Shown here one piece after another: positions 31,965 to 42,366 of a stretch of DNA of 64,000 nucleotides. Position 1 is the first letter of the stretch. Every line of letters starts with the position of its first letter. Below the pieces are notes generated by a model. It saw only the letters and a list, made by a program, of their open reading frames with translations, did not search any database and was not told the DNA's origin. The DNA lies in assembly GCF_024749045.1 (NCBI RefSeq), contig NZ_CP087184.1, forward strand, positions 1,736,001 through 1,800,000. The letters are read 5' to 3'. The stretch is from Pseudomonas sp. B21-028 (GTDB taxonomy: Bacteria > Pseudomonadota > Gammaproteobacteria > Pseudomonadales > Pseudomonadaceae). The position numbers were made by a program, and so were the translations under genes.

Positions 31965-33440
31965 ATGTGGCGTGAAACCAAAATTCTCCTGATCGATGAC
32001 GACAGCGTCCGCCGCCGTGACCTGGCGGTGATTTTAAATTTTCTTGGCGAAGAAAATTTACCTTGCGGAAGCCATGACTGGCAGCAGGCCGTCGGCTCGC
32101 TGGCGTCCAGTCGTGAAGTCATTTGCGTCCTCATCGGGACCGTAAATGCCCCCGCAACTCTATTGGGCTTGCTAAAGACACTCTCAACCTGGGATGAGTT
32201 CCTTCCGGTTTTGTTAATGGGCGAAAATTCTTCCCTTGACTTGCCTGAGGACCAGCGTCGCCGAGTGCTTTCCACGCTCGAAATGCCGCCCAGCTACAGC
32301 AAATTGCTCGATTCGCTGCATCGCGCCCAGGTTTACCGCGAGATGTACGATCAGGCACGTGAGCGCGGCAGGCATCGCGAACCCAACCTTTTCCGCAGCC
32401 TAGTCGGCACCAGTCGCGCGATCCAGCACGTGCGCCAGATGATGCAGCAGGTCGCCGATACGGACGCCAGTGTGCTGATCCTGGGCGAATCGGGCACCGG
32501 CAAGGAAGTGGTTGCGCGCAATCTGCATTACCACTCCAAGCGTCGCGAAGCGCCATTCGTGCCGGTGAACTGTGGCGCAATTCCGGCCGAGTTGCTGGAA
32601 AGCGAGCTGTTCGGGCACGAGAAGGGCGCCTTCACCGGCGCGATCACCAGCCGGGCCGGGCGTTTCGAGCTGGCCAACGGCGGCACGCTGTTTCTCGACG
32701 AAATCGGCGACATGCCGTTGCCGATGCAGGTCAAGCTGCTGCGGGTTCTGCAGGAGCGCACCTTCGAGCGCGTGGGCAGCAACAAGACCCAGAGCGTCGA
32801 CGTGCGGATCATTGCCGCGACCCACAAGAACCTCGAGAGCATGATCGAGGTCGGCAGTTTCCGCGAAGACCTCTATTACCGCCTCAATGTATTCCCGATT
32901 GAAATGGCCCCGTTGCGTGAGCGCGTCGAGGACATTCCGCTGTTGATGAACGAGCTGATTTCGCGCATGGAGCACGAAAAGCGCGGTTCGATCCGCTTCA
33001 ATTCGGCCGCGATCATGTCCCTGTGCCGCCATGGCTGGCCGGGCAACGTCCGCGAATTGGCCAACCTGGTGGAGCGCATGGCGATCATGCACCCCTATGG
33101 CGTGATCGGTGTGGCTGAGCTGCCGAAGAAATTCCGCTACGTTGACGACGAAGACGAGCAAATGGTCGACAGCCTGCGCAGCGATCTGGAAGAGCGCGTG
33201 GCGATCAACGGCCACACACCGGATTTCACCAGCAGTGCCTTGCTGCCCCCGGAAGGCCTCGATCTCAAGGATTACCTGGGTGGCCTGGAGCAGGGGCTTA
33301 TCCAGCAGGCCCTGGACGACGCCAACGGTATCGTGGCTCGTGCAGCGGAACGCCTGCGCATCCGTCGCACCACCCTGGTGGAGAAGATGCGCAAGTACGG
33401 CATGAGTCGTCGTGAAGGCGATGAACAGGCGGATGATTGA
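31965..33440 (+). CDS. fleQ: Flagellar master regulator FleQ
   Basis: 491 aa, the length of Pseudomonas FleQ (490). The N-terminal receiver-like domain (about 1-120) is degenerate, as in known FleQ. The AAA+ domain has [20 protein letters not shown] (Walker A near 174) and GAFTGA near 222, which contacts sigma-54. The C-terminal Fis-type HTH is [22 protein letters not shown]. It activates early flagellar sigma-54 promoters and, with c-di-GMP, regulates matrix genes; FleN, encoded at 55779, restrains it. The 169-bp upstream region has no sigma-54 or sigma-28 site, in line with constitutive, sigma-70-type expression. Confidence 0.97.
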   Translation: MWRETKILLIDDDSVRRRDLAVILNFLGEENLPCGSHDWQQAVGSLASSREVICVLIGTVNAPATLLGLLKTLSTWDEFLPVLLMGENSSLDLPEDQRRRVLSTLEMPPSYSKLLDSLHRAQVYREMYDQARERGRHREPNLFRSLVGTSRAIQHVRQMMQQVADTDASVLILGESGTGKEVVARNLHYHSKRREAPFVPVNCGAIPAELLESELFGHEKGAFTGAITSRAGRFELANGGTLFLDEIGDMPLPMQVKLLRVLQERTFERVGSNKTQSVDVRIIAATHKNLESMIEVGSFREDLYYRLNVFPIEMAPLRERVEDIPLLMNELISRMEHEKRGSIRFNSAAIMSLCRHGWPGNVRELANLVERMAIMHPYGVIGVAELPKKFRYVDDEDEQMVDSLRSDLEERVAINGHTPDFTSSALLPPEGLDLKDYLGGLEQGLIQQALDDANGIVARAAERLRIRRTTLVEKMRKYGMSRREGDEQADD

Positions 33441-33465
33441 CGCCTGTCTCATGACCGCATGATTT

Positions 33466-33561
33466 TTTGTGGCGAGGGGATTTATCCCCGCTGGGGCGTG
33501 AAGCGGCCCTGTTTTTGGGGCCGCTACGCAGCCCAGCGGGGATAAATCCCCTCGCCACAAA
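33466..33561. repeat. REPIN-type palindrome of a second sequence class
   Basis: TTTGTGGCGAGGGGATTTAT at the left and its exact complement ending CTCGCCACAAA at the right form a 96-bp palindrome. An inner hairpin, AGCGGCCC/GGGCCGCT (33502-33525), sits inside. This arm sequence differs from the GTGGGAGC class of the other four elements. It lies between fleQ and the fleS promoter and may end the fleQ transcript. Confidence 0.85.
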
Positions 33562-33596
33562 GTCGCCGCTACGGCTCGGTTCATATTCACCACCTT

Positions 33597-33613
33597 CCGG
33601 CACGGCTATTGCT
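33597..33613 (+). promoter_or_regulatory. Candidate sigma-54 promoter of fleSR
   Basis: CCGGCACG-GCTA-TTGCT differs from YTGGCACG-N4-TTGCW at one base. It is 54 bp before fleS, which is known to be FleQ/RpoN-dependent in P. aeruginosa. Confidence 0.8.
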
Positions 33614-33666
33614 AAAGCTCTCTCAACAGACCGTTTAAATGACGGTCAGCCAAGCGAGAGAGTTCG

Positions 33667-34881
33667 ATGAGCCAAGCCGCCCACGTCCAGATGTCTCCTG
33701 TCCCTGAGTCGGGGCTCATGCCGTCCGCCGAGCAGGCAAGCCGCCCTGGACTCGAGCAGGCGTTTTCGCTGTTCAACCAGATGTCCAGCCAGCTGACCGA
33801 TTCCTACAGTCTGCTCGAAGCCCGGGTCACTGAGCTCAAGGGCGAGCTGGCGGTGGTCAGCGCCCAGCGCATGCAGGAATTGGCGGAAAAAGAGCGCCTG
33901 GCCAACCGGCTGCAGAACCTGCTGGACCTGTTGCCTGGCGGCGTCATCGTTATCGACGCCCATGGTTTCGTCCGCGAAGCCAACCCGGCGGCCTGCGAGC
34001 TACTCGGGTTGCCGCTCGAAGGGGAGCTGTGGCGGCACGTCATTGCGCGTTGTTTTGCTCCCCGCGAGGACGACGGTCATGAAGTGTCCCTCAAGGACGG
34101 CAGGCGCCTGTCCATCTCGACGCGCTCGCTGGATGCCGAACCCGGCCAGTTGGTGCTGCTCAACGACCTGACTGAAACCCGTCACTTGCAAGACCAATTG
34201 GCCCGTCACGAACGCTTGTCGTCCCTGGGGCGCATGGTGGCGTCCCTGGCTCACCAGATTCGCACGCCATTGTCCGCCGCGTTGCTATACGCCAGTCACC
34301 TGACGGAGCAGCAGTTGCCAATGGAAACCCAGCAGCGCTTCGCCGGGCGTCTGAAAGAGCGCTTGCATGAGCTCGAGCATCAAGTGCGGGACATGCTGGT
34401 GTTCGCCCGTGGCGAGCTGCCACTGACCGACCGCGTCACGCCAAAGGCTCTCTTGCAATCCTTGCAAGCCGCGGCGTTGACTCATGTGCAGGGTCTGCCA
34501 ATCCGTTGGCAGTGCGACAGCCATGCCGGGGAAGTCCTCTGCAACCGCGACACCTTGGTGGGCGCGGTGTTGAATCTCATCGAGAATGCCATCCAGGCCA
34601 GTGGCGAGGATGTACGACTGAAGGTTCACCTGTATAGCCGCAACAACACCTTGCGCCTGTGTGTCAGCGACAATGGCGGCGGGATCGAGCCGGCAGTGCT
34701 GGCGCGTCTCGGCGAACCGTTCTTCACGACCAAGACCACCGGGACCGGCCTCGGCCTGACCGTGGTCAAGGCTGTGGCCCGTGCCCATCAGGGAGAATTG
34801 CAACTACGTTCGCGGTTGGGGCGTGGTACTTGCGCGCTGGTGTTCCTGCCGCTGTTTTCCGGCGCGCCGGAGGTGGAGTGA
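33667..34881 (+). CDS. fleS: Two-component sensor kinase FleS
   Basis: 404 aa with no transmembrane segments, so a cytoplasmic sensor. A PAS domain (about 80-175, LLDLLPGGVIVIDAHGFVREANPAACELLG) precedes HisKA with the phospho-accepting His near 196 (MVASLAHQIRTPLSAAL). The HATPase domain has N, G1 and G2 boxes (LNLIENAIQAS, VSDNGGGIE, GTGLGLTVVKAV). It phosphorylates FleR to switch on mid-class flagellar genes. Its stop overlaps the ribosome-site region of fleR. Confidence 0.95.
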   Translation: MSQAAHVQMSPVPESGLMPSAEQASRPGLEQAFSLFNQMSSQLTDSYSLLEARVTELKGELAVVSAQRMQELAEKERLANRLQNLLDLLPGGVIVIDAHGFVREANPAACELLGLPLEGELWRHVIARCFAPREDDGHEVSLKDGRRLSISTRSLDAEPGQLVLLNDLTETRHLQDQLARHERLSSLGRMVASLAHQIRTPLSAALLYASHLTEQQLPMETQQRFAGRLKERLHELEHQVRDMLVFARGELPLTDRVTPKALLQSLQAAALTHVQGLPIRWQCDSHAGEVLCNRDTLVGAVLNLIENAIQASGEDVRLKVHLYSRNNTLRLCVSDNGGGIEPAVLARLGEPFFTTKTTGTGLGLTVVKAVARAHQGELQLRSRLGRGTCALVFLPLFSGAPEVE

Positions 34882-34886
34882 AGTCG

Positions 34887-36266
34887 ATGGCGATCAAGGT
34901 TTTGCTGGTTGAGGATGACCGCGCCCTGCGCGAAGCGTTGGCCGACACGCTGCTGCTGGCGGGGCACGATTACGCGGCGGTCGGTTCGGCGGAGGACGCA
35001 TTGCTGGCCGTGGGCCGGGAGACCTTCAGCCTGGTGGTCAGCGATGTGAACATGCCGGGCATGGACGGCCATCAATTGCTGGGGCTGTTGCGTGCTCGCC
35101 AGCCGCAGTTGCCGGTCTTGCTGATGACGGCCCATGGGGCGGTCGAGCGGGCGGTGGATGCCATGCGCCAGGGCGCCGCGGATTACCTGGTCAAGCCGTT
35201 CGAGCCCAAGGCGCTGCTCGATCTGGTGGCTCGCCATGCGCTGGGCGTTCCTGCGGTCGAGGGGGAGGGGCCGGTGGCGCTCGAACCGGCCAGCGCTCAA
35301 TTGCTCGAGTTGGCCGCGCGGGTGGCGCGTAGCGATTCCACCGTGTTGATTTCCGGTGAGTCGGGTACCGGCAAGGAAGTGCTGGCGCGCTACATCCACC
35401 AGCAATCCCGTCGCGCCAACGAACCGTTCATCGCCATCAACTGCGCGGCGATTCCCGACAACATGCTTGAAGCGACGCTGTTCGGGCACGAAAAGGGCTC
35501 GTTTACCGGTGCCATTGCGGCCCAGGCGGGCAAGTTCGAGCAGGCCGATGGCGGCACTATCTTGCTCGATGAGATTTCCGAGATGCCCCTGGGCTTGCAA
35601 GCCAAGCTGTTGAGGGTCTTGCAGGAGCGGGAAGTGGAGCGGGTGGGCGGGCGCAAGCCCATCAGCCTGGATATCCGCGTGGTGGCGACCACCAACCGGG
35701 ATCTGGCCGGAGAGGTGGCGGCAGGACGTTTTCGCGAGGACCTTTACTACCGTCTGTCGGTATTCCCCCTTGCCTGGCGTCCATTGCGCGAGCGCACTGC
35801 CGATATCCTGCCGCTGGCCGAGCGTCTGCTGGCCCGGCACGTCAATAAAATGAAGCATGCAGCGGCAAGACTTTCGCCCGAGGCGAAGGCGTGCCTGATT
35901 GCCTATCCCTGGCCCGGAAACGTGCGGGAGCTGGATAACGCCATTCAGCGTGCATTGATCCTGCAGCAGGGTGGTTTGATCCAGCCGGAGGATTTCTGCC
36001 TGGCGGGTCCCGTGGCCTGCGCGCCACTGCCGACGCTGGCGCCGGTCCCGCCGAGGGTAGAGGTGGAAAACGAGTTGGCCGGCGCGCTGGAAGAGGACCT
36101 GCGTCGACGCGAATTCCAGATGATCATCGACACCCTGCGCGCCGAACGCGGACGTCGCAAGGAAGCGGCCGAACGCCTGGGTATCAGCCCGCGCACCCTG
36201 CGTTACAAGCTGGCGCAGATGCGTGATGCGGGGATGGATGTCGAGGCGTATCTGTTCGCCAGTTGA
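34887..36266 (+). CDS. fleR: Two-component sigma-54 response regulator FleR
   Basis: 459 aa from the ATG at 34887, 8 nt after GGAG; longer in-frame starts would run back into fleS. The receiver domain has phospho-acceptor Asp53 (VVSDVNMPGMDG). The AAA+ domain has [20 protein letters not shown] and the sigma-54 loop GSFTGA, a conservative variant of GAFTGA. The C-terminal Fis-type HTH is KEAAERLGISPRTLRYKL. FleR activates flgFGHIJKL and other middle promoters in P. aeruginosa. Confidence 0.95.
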   Translation: MAIKVLLVEDDRALREALADTLLLAGHDYAAVGSAEDALLAVGRETFSLVVSDVNMPGMDGHQLLGLLRARQPQLPVLLMTAHGAVERAVDAMRQGAADYLVKPFEPKALLDLVARHALGVPAVEGEGPVALEPASAQLLELAARVARSDSTVLISGESGTGKEVLARYIHQQSRRANEPFIAINCAAIPDNMLEATLFGHEKGSFTGAIAAQAGKFEQADGGTILLDEISEMPLGLQAKLLRVLQEREVERVGGRKPISLDIRVVATTNRDLAGEVAAGRFREDLYYRLSVFPLAWRPLRERTADILPLAERLLARHVNKMKHAAARLSPEAKACLIAYPWPGNVRELDNAIQRALILQQGGLIQPEDFCLAGPVACAPLPTLAPVPPRVEVENELAGALEEDLRRREFQMIIDTLRAERGRRKEAAERLGISPRTLRYKLAQMRDAGMDVEAYLFAS

Positions 36267-36290
36267 GTCGTGTACACCGGGAATCCCCTT

Positions 36291-36378
36291 GTGGGAGCGA
36301 GCCTGCTCGCGAAAGCGTCGGGTCAGCCAATGCAGATGTTGACTGGCCCACCGCTTTCGCGAGCGGGCTCGCTCCCAC
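36291..36378. repeat. REPIN-type inverted REP pair, copy 2
   Basis: GTGGGAGCGAGCCTGCTCGC on the left pairs with GAGCGGGCTCGCTCCCAC on the right, 88 bp in all. It lies between fleR and the fliE promoter. Confidence 0.88.
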
Positions 36379-36404
36379 ATGAGTTTATTGCTATCGCCAT
36401 GGAG

Positions 36405-36421
36405 CTGGCACCCTTGTTGCT
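36405..36421 (+). promoter_or_regulatory. Sigma-54 promoter of fliEFGHIJ
   Basis: CTGGCACC-CTTG-TTGCT is the closest match to the sigma-54 consensus in the window, 62 bp before fliE. FleQ dependence is expected from P. aeruginosa. Confidence 0.88.
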
Positions 36422-36482
36422 AACACCTGTGTACCCTACGAGTAAGCGTCAAAAAAACGCGGGCCGCCAGAGAGAGTAGACC

Positions 36483-36809
36483 ATGAGCCAAGGTATTGAA
36501 TTTAATCGGTTGATGCTGGACATGCGGGCCATGCAGATGGACGCCATGTCGCAGCCAAAATCGGTCGCGGTGCCCCAGGTGGGCGGCAGCAGTTTTTCCG
36601 ACATGCTTGGCCAGGCCGTCAATAAAGTGAACGATACCCAGCAGGCGTCGAACCAATTAGCCAGTGCCTTTGAAATTGGCAAAAGTGGCGTCGACCTGAC
36701 CGACGTAATGATTTCTTCGCAGAAAGCCACTGTCTCGTTCCAGGCCCTGACCCAGGTTCGCAACAAACTGGTCCAGGCCTACCAAGACATCATGCAGATG
36801 CCGGTCTAA
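36483..36809 (+). CDS. fliE: Flagellar hook-basal body complex protein FliE
   Basis: 108 aa. The family signature is [20 protein letters not shown] and the C-terminal helix [39 protein letters not shown]. It links the MS ring to the rod and is the first rod substrate exported. It heads the fliEFGHIJ operon, with fliF 15 bp downstream. Confidence 0.97.
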   Translation: MSQGIEFNRLMLDMRAMQMDAMSQPKSVAVPQVGGSSFSDMLGQAVNKVNDTQQASNQLASAFEIGKSGVDLTDVMISSQKATVSFQALTQVRNKLVQAYQDIMQMPV

Positions 36810-36824
36810 GGAAGCTATTGAGTC

Positions 36825-38609
36825 ATGGCAGAAGCAGCCGTAGATAACGTTCCGGCCAAGGCCACCCCACCAGACGGCAAACCGCCGCTGTTCGGGCTGT
36901 CCTTCCTGGAAAACCTCTCCGAGATGACCATGTTGCGTCAGGTGGGCCTGTTGGTCGGCCTGGCTGCCAGCGTGGCTATTGGTTTCGCCGTGGTGCTGTG
37001 GTCCCAGCAGCCAGACTACCGTCCCCTCTACGGCAGCCTGGCGGGCATGGACGCCAAGCAAGTCATGGAAACCCTGGCTTCCGCCGACATTCCCTATACC
37101 GTCGAGCCGAATTCCGGCGCCTTGCTGGTCAAGGCCGACGACGTGGCCCGTGCGCGCCTGAAGCTGGCCGCCGCCGGCGTGACGCCTACCGATGGCAACA
37201 TCGGTTTCGAGATCCTCGACAAGGACCAGGGCCTGGGTACCAGCCAGTTCATGGAGGCGACCCGTTATCGTCGCGGCCTGGAAGGCGAGCTGGCACGTAC
37301 CATCTCCAGCCTGAACAACGTCAAGGGTGCCCGTGTGCACCTGGCGATTCCGAAAAGCTCGGTGTTCGTGCGTGACGAGCGCAAGCCAAGCGCGTCGGTC
37401 CTGGTTGAACTGTATCCAGGTCGCGCCCTGGAGCCAGGCCAGGTCCTTGCCATCGTCAATCTGGTGGCGACCAGCGTCCCGGAATTGAGCAAGTCCCAGA
37501 TCACCGTGGTCGACCAGAAAGGCAACTTGCTGTCCGACCAGGTGGAAAACTCCGCGCTGACCATGGCCGGCAAGCAGTTCGATTACAGTCGTCGCATGGA
37601 AGGCATGCTGACCCAGCGGGTGCACAACATCCTGCAACCGATCCTGGGTAACGACCGCTATAAGGCCGAAGTTTCGGCAGACGTGGATTTCAGCGCGGTC
37701 GAGTCGACGTCCGAGCAGTTCAACCCCGATCAACCGGCGTTGCGCAGCGAGCAGTCGGTGAACGAGCAGCGCACCGCCAGCAACGGCCCGCAAGGCGTGC
37801 CCGGCGCTTTGAGTAATCAGCCGCCGTCGCCGGCCAGCGCGCCGCAAACCACCGGTGGCGCTACCGCTGCTGCCGGCATGGTGCAGCCAGGCCAGCCGCT
37901 GGTGGATGCCAACGGCCAGCAGATCATGGACCCGGCCACCGGCCAACCGATGCTTGCCCCGTACCCGGCCGACAAGCGCCAACAGTCGACCAAGAACTTC
38001 GAGCTCGACCGCTCCATCAGCCACACCAAGCAACAGCAGGGTCGTTTGACGCGCCTGTCGGTTGCGGTGGTGGTGGACGACCAGATCAAGGTCAACCCGG
38101 CCAACGGCGAAACCAGTCGCGCGCCATGGAGCGCCGACGAATTGGCGCGCTTCACTCGCCTGGTCCAGGACGCCGTCGGTTTCGACGCCAGCCGTGGCGA
38201 CAGCGTCAGTGTGATCAACGTGCCGTTCTCCTCGGAGCGTGGTGAAGTCATCGCCGATATTCCGTTTTATTCGCAACCCTGGTTCTGGGATGTGGTCAAG
38301 CAAGTATTGGGTGTGGTGTTCATCCTGGTGCTGGTGTTCGGTGTCCTGCGTCCGGTGCTCAACAACATCACCAACGGCGGCAAGAACAAGCAGCTGGCTG
38401 GCTTGGGCGATGTAGAGCTGGGAGGCATGGGCGGCCTGGATGGCGAATTGGCTAACGATCGCGTCAGCCTCGGCGGGCCGCAGAGCATTCTGCTGCCAAG
38501 CCCGAGCGAAGGTTATGACGCTCAGTTGAACGCCATCAAGAGTCTGGTGGCAGAAGACCCGGGTCGCGTGGCCCAGGTCGTGAAAGAGTGGATCAACGCA
38601 GATGAGTGA
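36825..38609 (+). CDS. fliF: Flagellar MS-ring protein FliF
   Basis: 594 aa, inner-membrane protein with a TM segment near 40-60 (VGLLVGLAASVAIGFAVVLW) and another near 490-512 (LGVVFILVLVFGVL). Between them lies a large periplasmic YscJ/FliF region (YRPLYGSLAGMDAKQVMETL; QFNPDQPALRSEQSVNEQR). The cytoplasmic tail binds FliG. It is the base on which the export gate and rotor assemble. The stop overlaps the fliG start by 8 bp. Confidence 0.97.
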   Translation: MAEAAVDNVPAKATPPDGKPPLFGLSFLENLSEMTMLRQVGLLVGLAASVAIGFAVVLWSQQPDYRPLYGSLAGMDAKQVMETLASADIPYTVEPNSGALLVKADDVARARLKLAAAGVTPTDGNIGFEILDKDQGLGTSQFMEATRYRRGLEGELARTISSLNNVKGARVHLAIPKSSVFVRDERKPSASVLVELYPGRALEPGQVLAIVNLVATSVPELSKSQITVVDQKGNLLSDQVENSALTMAGKQFDYSRRMEGMLTQRVHNILQPILGNDRYKAEVSADVDFSAVESTSEQFNPDQPALRSEQSVNEQRTASNGPQGVPGALSNQPPSPASAPQTTGGATAAAGMVQPGQPLVDANGQQIMDPATGQPMLAPYPADKRQQSTKNFELDRSISHTKQQQGRLTRLSVAVVVDDQIKVNPANGETSRAPWSADELARFTRLVQDAVGFDASRGDSVSVINVPFSSERGEVIADIPFYSQPWFWDVVKQVLGVVFILVLVFGVLRPVLNNITNGGKNKQLAGLGDVELGGMGGLDGELANDRVSLGGPQSILLPSPSEGYDAQLNAIKSLVAEDPGRVAQVVKEWINADE

Positions 38610-39621
38610 TAATCGAGCCGCTGTTGCCAAATTGTCCCGGGTCGACAAAGCCGCGATTCTGCTGCTGTCCCTGGGCTCGACCGATGCTGCCCAGGTGTTG
38701 CGCCACATGGGGCCCAAGGAGGTCCAGCGTGTGGGCGTGGCCATGGCCCAGATGGGGAACGTGCACCGCGAGCAGGTCGAGCAGGTGATGAGCGAGTTCG
38801 TCGACATCGTTGGCGATCAGACCAGCCTGGGTGTGGGTTCCGATGATTACGTGCGCAAAATGCTCACCCAGGCCCTGGGCGAGGACAAGGCCAACGGCCT
38901 GATCGACCGGATCCTGCTGGGTGGCAACACCAGCGGCCTGGACAGCCTCAAGTGGATGGAGCCGCGGGCGGTAGCCGACGTGATCCGTTACGAGCACCCG
39001 CAGATCCAGGCGATCGTGGTGGCTTACCTCGATCCGGACCAGGCCGGTGAAGTGCTGGGCAACTTCGACCACAAGGTGCGGCTGGACATCATTTTGCGGG
39101 TGTCTTCGCTCAACACCGTGCAGCCGGCGGCCCTGAAAGAATTGAACCAGATTCTCGAGAAGCAGTTCTCGGGCAATTCCAATGCCTCGCGCACCACCCT
39201 GGGTGGCATCAAGCGCGCGGCGGACATCATGAACTTCCTCGACAGTTCGATCGAAGGTCAACTGATGGACTCGATCCGCGAGTTCGACGAAGATCTGTCC
39301 GGTCAGATCGAAGACCTCATGTTCGTGTTCAACAACCTGGCCGATGTCGACGACCGTGGCATCCAGGCGCTGTTGCGCGAGGTGTCCTCCGATGTGCTGG
39401 TCCTGGCGCTCAAGGGCTCGGACGAAGGCGTCAAGGAAAAGATTTTCAAGAACATGTCCAAACGGGCGGCCGAACTGTTGCGCGACGACCTCGAGGCCAA
39501 GGGCCCGGTGCGTGTCAGCGACGTGGAAACCGCGCAGAAAGAAATCCTCACCATCGCCCGCCGCATGGCCGAAGCCGGAGAGATCGTGCTCGGTGGCAAG
39601 GGCGGCGAAGAGATGATCTAA
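38602..39621 (+). CDS. fliG: Flagellar motor switch protein FliG
   Basis: 339 aa. SKVDKAAILLLSLG-like start, MGPKEVQRVGVAMAQM, and the C-terminal torque domain with charged residues (DDRGIQALLREVSSDVLVLALKGSDEGVKEKIFKNMSKRAA) identify FliG. It forms the rotor ring under FliF, interacts with the stators and transmits the CheY-P signal via FliM. It is translationally coupled to fliF. Confidence 0.97.
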   Translation: MSDNRAAVAKLSRVDKAAILLLSLGSTDAAQVLRHMGPKEVQRVGVAMAQMGNVHREQVEQVMSEFVDIVGDQTSLGVGSDDYVRKMLTQALGEDKANGLIDRILLGGNTSGLDSLKWMEPRAVADVIRYEHPQIQAIVVAYLDPDQAGEVLGNFDHKVRLDIILRVSSLNTVQPAALKELNQILEKQFSGNSNASRTTLGGIKRAADIMNFLDSSIEGQLMDSIREFDEDLSGQIEDLMFVFNNLADVDDRGIQALLREVSSDVLVLALKGSDEGVKEKIFKNMSKRAAELLRDDLEAKGPVRVSDVETAQKEILTIARRMAEAGEIVLGGKGGEEMI

Positions 39622-39628
39622 GGTCGTT

Positions 39629-40459
39629 ATGTCTGCCAAGAGTGATGATTCACCCAGCGACCTGATCCGCGCCCGGGACGTCGGTGGTTTCGACGTCTGG
39701 TCGTTGCCCAGCTTCGATCCCCACGTGCCCGAGCCCGAGCCCGAGCCAGTGGAAGAGCTGCCGGAGATGGAAGAGGTGCCGCTGGAGGAAGTCCAGCCAC
39801 TGACCCTCGAGGAAGTCGAGGGCATTCGCCAGGAGGCCTACAACGAAGGCTTTGCCATCGGCGAAAAGGAAGGCTTCCACAGCACCTCGCTCAAGGTCCG
39901 TCAGGAAGCTGATGTGGCCCTGACGGCCAAGCTGCGGGCGTTGGAATCACTGATGCTCAACCTGTTCGATCCCATCGCCGAGCAGGACACCCAGATTGAA
40001 AAGTCGCTGGTGGGGCTGGTGCAACACATCGCCAGGCAAGTCATTCAGCGTGAGCTGGCGATCGATTCGAGCCAGATCGAACACGTCATGCGCGAGGCCC
40101 TCAAGCTTCTGCCGTTGGGCGTGGGCAACGTGCGGCTGTACATCAATCCCCAGGATTTCGAGCTGGTCAAAGCCTTGCGCGAGCGTCATGAGGAAACCTG
40201 GCGCATCGTCGAAGACGAAGCCCTGTTGCCGGGCGGTTGCCGCGTGGAAACCGAGCACAGCCGCATTGATGCGACCGTCGAAACCCGTATCAGCCAGATC
40301 ATGGCCAAGCTCTTCGATCAATTACACGAACAGGCCTTGCACCCGGCCGCTGCCGATCTGAGCCTGGAGTTGCCGGACGAACCCCCGGCCGTTTCGCCCG
40401 TCGATCCGGACGGTGCCGAGTTGATTGCTGCTGAGCCGGACGGCCGCGATGCGTCTTGA
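39629..40459 (+). CDS. fliH: Flagellar export stator protein FliH
   Basis: 276 aa. An acidic N-terminal stretch ([23 protein letters not shown], about 32-55) precedes the GxxxG-like region [15 protein letters not shown] and the C-terminal V-type ATPase E-subunit-like domain ([18 protein letters not shown]). It regulates the FliI ATPase and brings it to FlhA/FliN. Its 3' end overlaps fliI by 11 bp. Confidence 0.94.
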   Translation: MSAKSDDSPSDLIRARDVGGFDVWSLPSFDPHVPEPEPEPVEELPEMEEVPLEEVQPLTLEEVEGIRQEAYNEGFAIGEKEGFHSTSLKVRQEADVALTAKLRALESLMLNLFDPIAEQDTQIEKSLVGLVQHIARQVIQRELAIDSSQIEHVMREALKLLPLGVGNVRLYINPQDFELVKALRERHEETWRIVEDEALLPGGCRVETEHSRIDATVETRISQIMAKLFDQLHEQALHPAAADLSLELPDEPPAVSPVDPDGAELIAAEPDGRDAS

Positions 40460-41807
40460 ACGCACCAGCTTCGGCAAGCGCCTGGGCAGCTACGCCGAGG
40501 CCACCGAGCTGGCCGGCCAGCCGATTCTCGAAGGACGCCTGTTACGCATGGTCGGCCTGACCCTCGAAGCCGAGGGCCTGCGCGCCGCCATGGGCAGTCG
40601 CTGCCTGGTGATCAACGACGACAGTTACCACCCGGTACAGGTCGAGGCCGAGGTCATGGGCTTCGCCGGCAGTAAGGTATTCCTGATGCCGGTGGGCAGC
40701 GTGGCCGGCATTGCCCCCGGCGCGCGAGTGGTCCCCCTGGCCGATACCGGTCGCTTGCCCATGGGTATGAGCATGCTCGGCCGGGTGCTGGACGGGGCCG
40801 GGCGGGCCTTGGACGGCAAGGGCGGGATGAAGGCCGAAGACTGGGTGCCGATGGATGGCCCGACCATCAACCCCCTCAAGCGCGACCCCATCAGCGTACC
40901 GCTGGATGTGGGCATTCGTTGCATCAACGGTTTGCTGACGGTCGGGCGCGGCCAGCGGCTCGGCCTGTTCGCCGGTACCGGTGTGGGTAAGAGTGTGCTG
41001 TTGGGCATGATGACCCGCTTCACCGAAGCCGACATCATCGTGGTGGGGCTGATTGGCGAGCGGGGTCGCGAGGTGAAGGAGTTCATCGAGCACATTCTCG
41101 GTGAAGAAGGCCTCAAGCGTTCCGTCGTAGTGGCATCGCCGGCGGATGACGCGCCCCTGATGCGCCTGCGGGCCGCCATGTATTGCACCCGGATTGCCGA
41201 GTATTTCCGCGACAAGGGCAAGAATGTCCTGTTGCTGATGGATTCGCTTACCCGTTTTGCCCAGGCTCAGCGGGAAATCGCCCTGGCCATCGGTGAACCT
41301 CCGGCCACCAAGGGCTATCCGCCTTCCGTGTTCGCCAAGCTGCCGAAGCTGGTGGAGCGTGCCGGCAACGCCGAGAAGGGCGGCGGTTCGATCACCGCGT
41401 TCTACACCGTGCTGTCCGAGGGCGACGACCAGCAAGACCCCATCGCCGACTCGGCGCGAGGCGTGCTCGACGGCCACATCGTGTTGTCCCGGCGCCTGGC
41501 CGAAGAAGGTCATTACCCGGCCATCGACATCGAGGCATCCATCAGTCGGGTCATGCCGTCGGTCATCAGCGCCGAACATATGAAGCGTGCCCAACAGTTC
41601 AAGCAATACTGGTCGCGCTACCAGCAAAGCCGCGACCTGATTAGCGTCGGCGCCTATGTGCCCGGCGGCGACCGTGAAACCGATACGGCGATCAATCTCT
41701 ATCCGGCGATGGCCGTTTACCTGCGCCAGAGCCTGAACGACAACATCGGCATGGGCGCCAGCGAAGCGCACCTGCAAACCATCTTCGCTCCGGTCGCCGG
41801 CGGGTAA
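40449..41807 (+). CDS. fliI: Flagellum-specific export ATPase FliI
   Basis: 452 aa from the ATG at 40449, matching the usual Pseudomonas length of about 451; an upstream TTG would lengthen it without family support. The F1-beta-like core has Walker [17 protein letters not shown] near residue 175, Walker [18 protein letters not shown], and [19 protein letters not shown]. It powers unfolding and delivery of type III flagellar substrates at the cytoplasmic face. Confidence 0.97.
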   Translation: MRLERTSFGKRLGSYAEATELAGQPILEGRLLRMVGLTLEAEGLRAAMGSRCLVINDDSYHPVQVEAEVMGFAGSKVFLMPVGSVAGIAPGARVVPLADTGRLPMGMSMLGRVLDGAGRALDGKGGMKAEDWVPMDGPTINPLKRDPISVPLDVGIRCINGLLTVGRGQRLGLFAGTGVGKSVLLGMMTRFTEADIIVVGLIGERGREVKEFIEHILGEEGLKRSVVVASPADDAPLMRLRAAMYCTRIAEYFRDKGKNVLLLMDSLTRFAQAQREIALAIGEPPATKGYPPSVFAKLPKLVERAGNAEKGGGSITAFYTVLSEGDDQQDPIADSARGVLDGHIVLSRRLAEEGHYPAIDIEASISRVMPSVISAEHMKRAQQFKQYWSRYQQSRDLISVGAYVPGGDRETDTAINLYPAMAVYLRQSLNDNIGMGASEAHLQTIFAPVAGG

Positions 41808-41813
41808 TCGGCC

Positions 41814-42263
41814 GTGGCCACGAGTCGTGCGGCGCGCCTGGCGCCGGTGGTGGACATGGCCGAAAAGGCCGAGAAAACCGCGGTCCAGCGGCTGGCCTAT
41901 TTCCAGGGGCAGGTGGCCGTCGCCGAAAGCAAGTTGGCGGACCTCGAGAATTTCCGCCTCGAATACCAGGAGCAATGGATCGCTCGCGGCAGCCATGGCG
42001 TCTCCGGTCAGTGGCTGTTGGGTTACCAAGGCTTTCTGGCGCAGTTGGGGACCGCCATCGACCAGCAGCGCCAGAGCCTGGTCTGGCACCAGAACAACCT
42101 GGAAAGGGCCCGGCAGAGCTGGCAGGAAGCCTTTGCCCGGGTGGAGGGGCTGCGCAAACTGGTGCAGCGCTATATCGATGAGGCGAGGCAACTGGAAGAC
42201 AAGCGCGAGCAAAAACTGCTGGATGAATTATCCCAACGCTTGCCACGCCAGGATTCGTTTTGA
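41814..42263 (+). CDS. fliJ: Flagellar export protein FliJ
   Basis: 149 aa, mostly coiled coil, starting at a GTG 6 bp after fliI. The pattern RLAPVVDMAEKAEKTAVQRLAYFQGQ and QSLVWHQNNLERARQSWQEAFAR is typical. It is the central stalk-like partner of the FliI ring and ends the fliEFGHIJ block. The 103-bp gap to hsbA has no promoter I can support. Confidence 0.92.
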   Translation: MATSRAARLAPVVDMAEKAEKTAVQRLAYFQGQVAVAESKLADLENFRLEYQEQWIARGSHGVSGQWLLGYQGFLAQLGTAIDQQRQSLVWHQNNLERARQSWQEAFARVEGLRKLVQRYIDEARQLEDKREQKLLDELSQRLPRQDSF

Positions 42264-42366
42264 TCATGAAGTCGGGATTTTGTCGGTTGGATGAGCCAAA
42301 ACCTTGCTCAGTCCTTTACCAGATGCTAAACCTTGTACACGTATGTCCATGACAGGGAAGCCAACT

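Noticed and set aside
33466..33561. Large palindrome between fleQ and fleS as a possible structured RNA or CRISPR-like repeat
   Set aside because: A single palindrome with no spacer array; the arms fit a Pseudomonas REP class.
40542..42212. Long minus-strand open frame (over 550 codons) opposite fliI and fliJ
   Set aside because: It mirrors the codon pattern of the real genes; high third-position GC keeps the opposite strand open. The translation is His/Gln/Arg-rich and resembles no family.
42286..42313. TTGG and TTGCT blocks upstream of hsbA
   Set aside because: The GG-to-GC distance is about 15 bases, too long for sigma-54.
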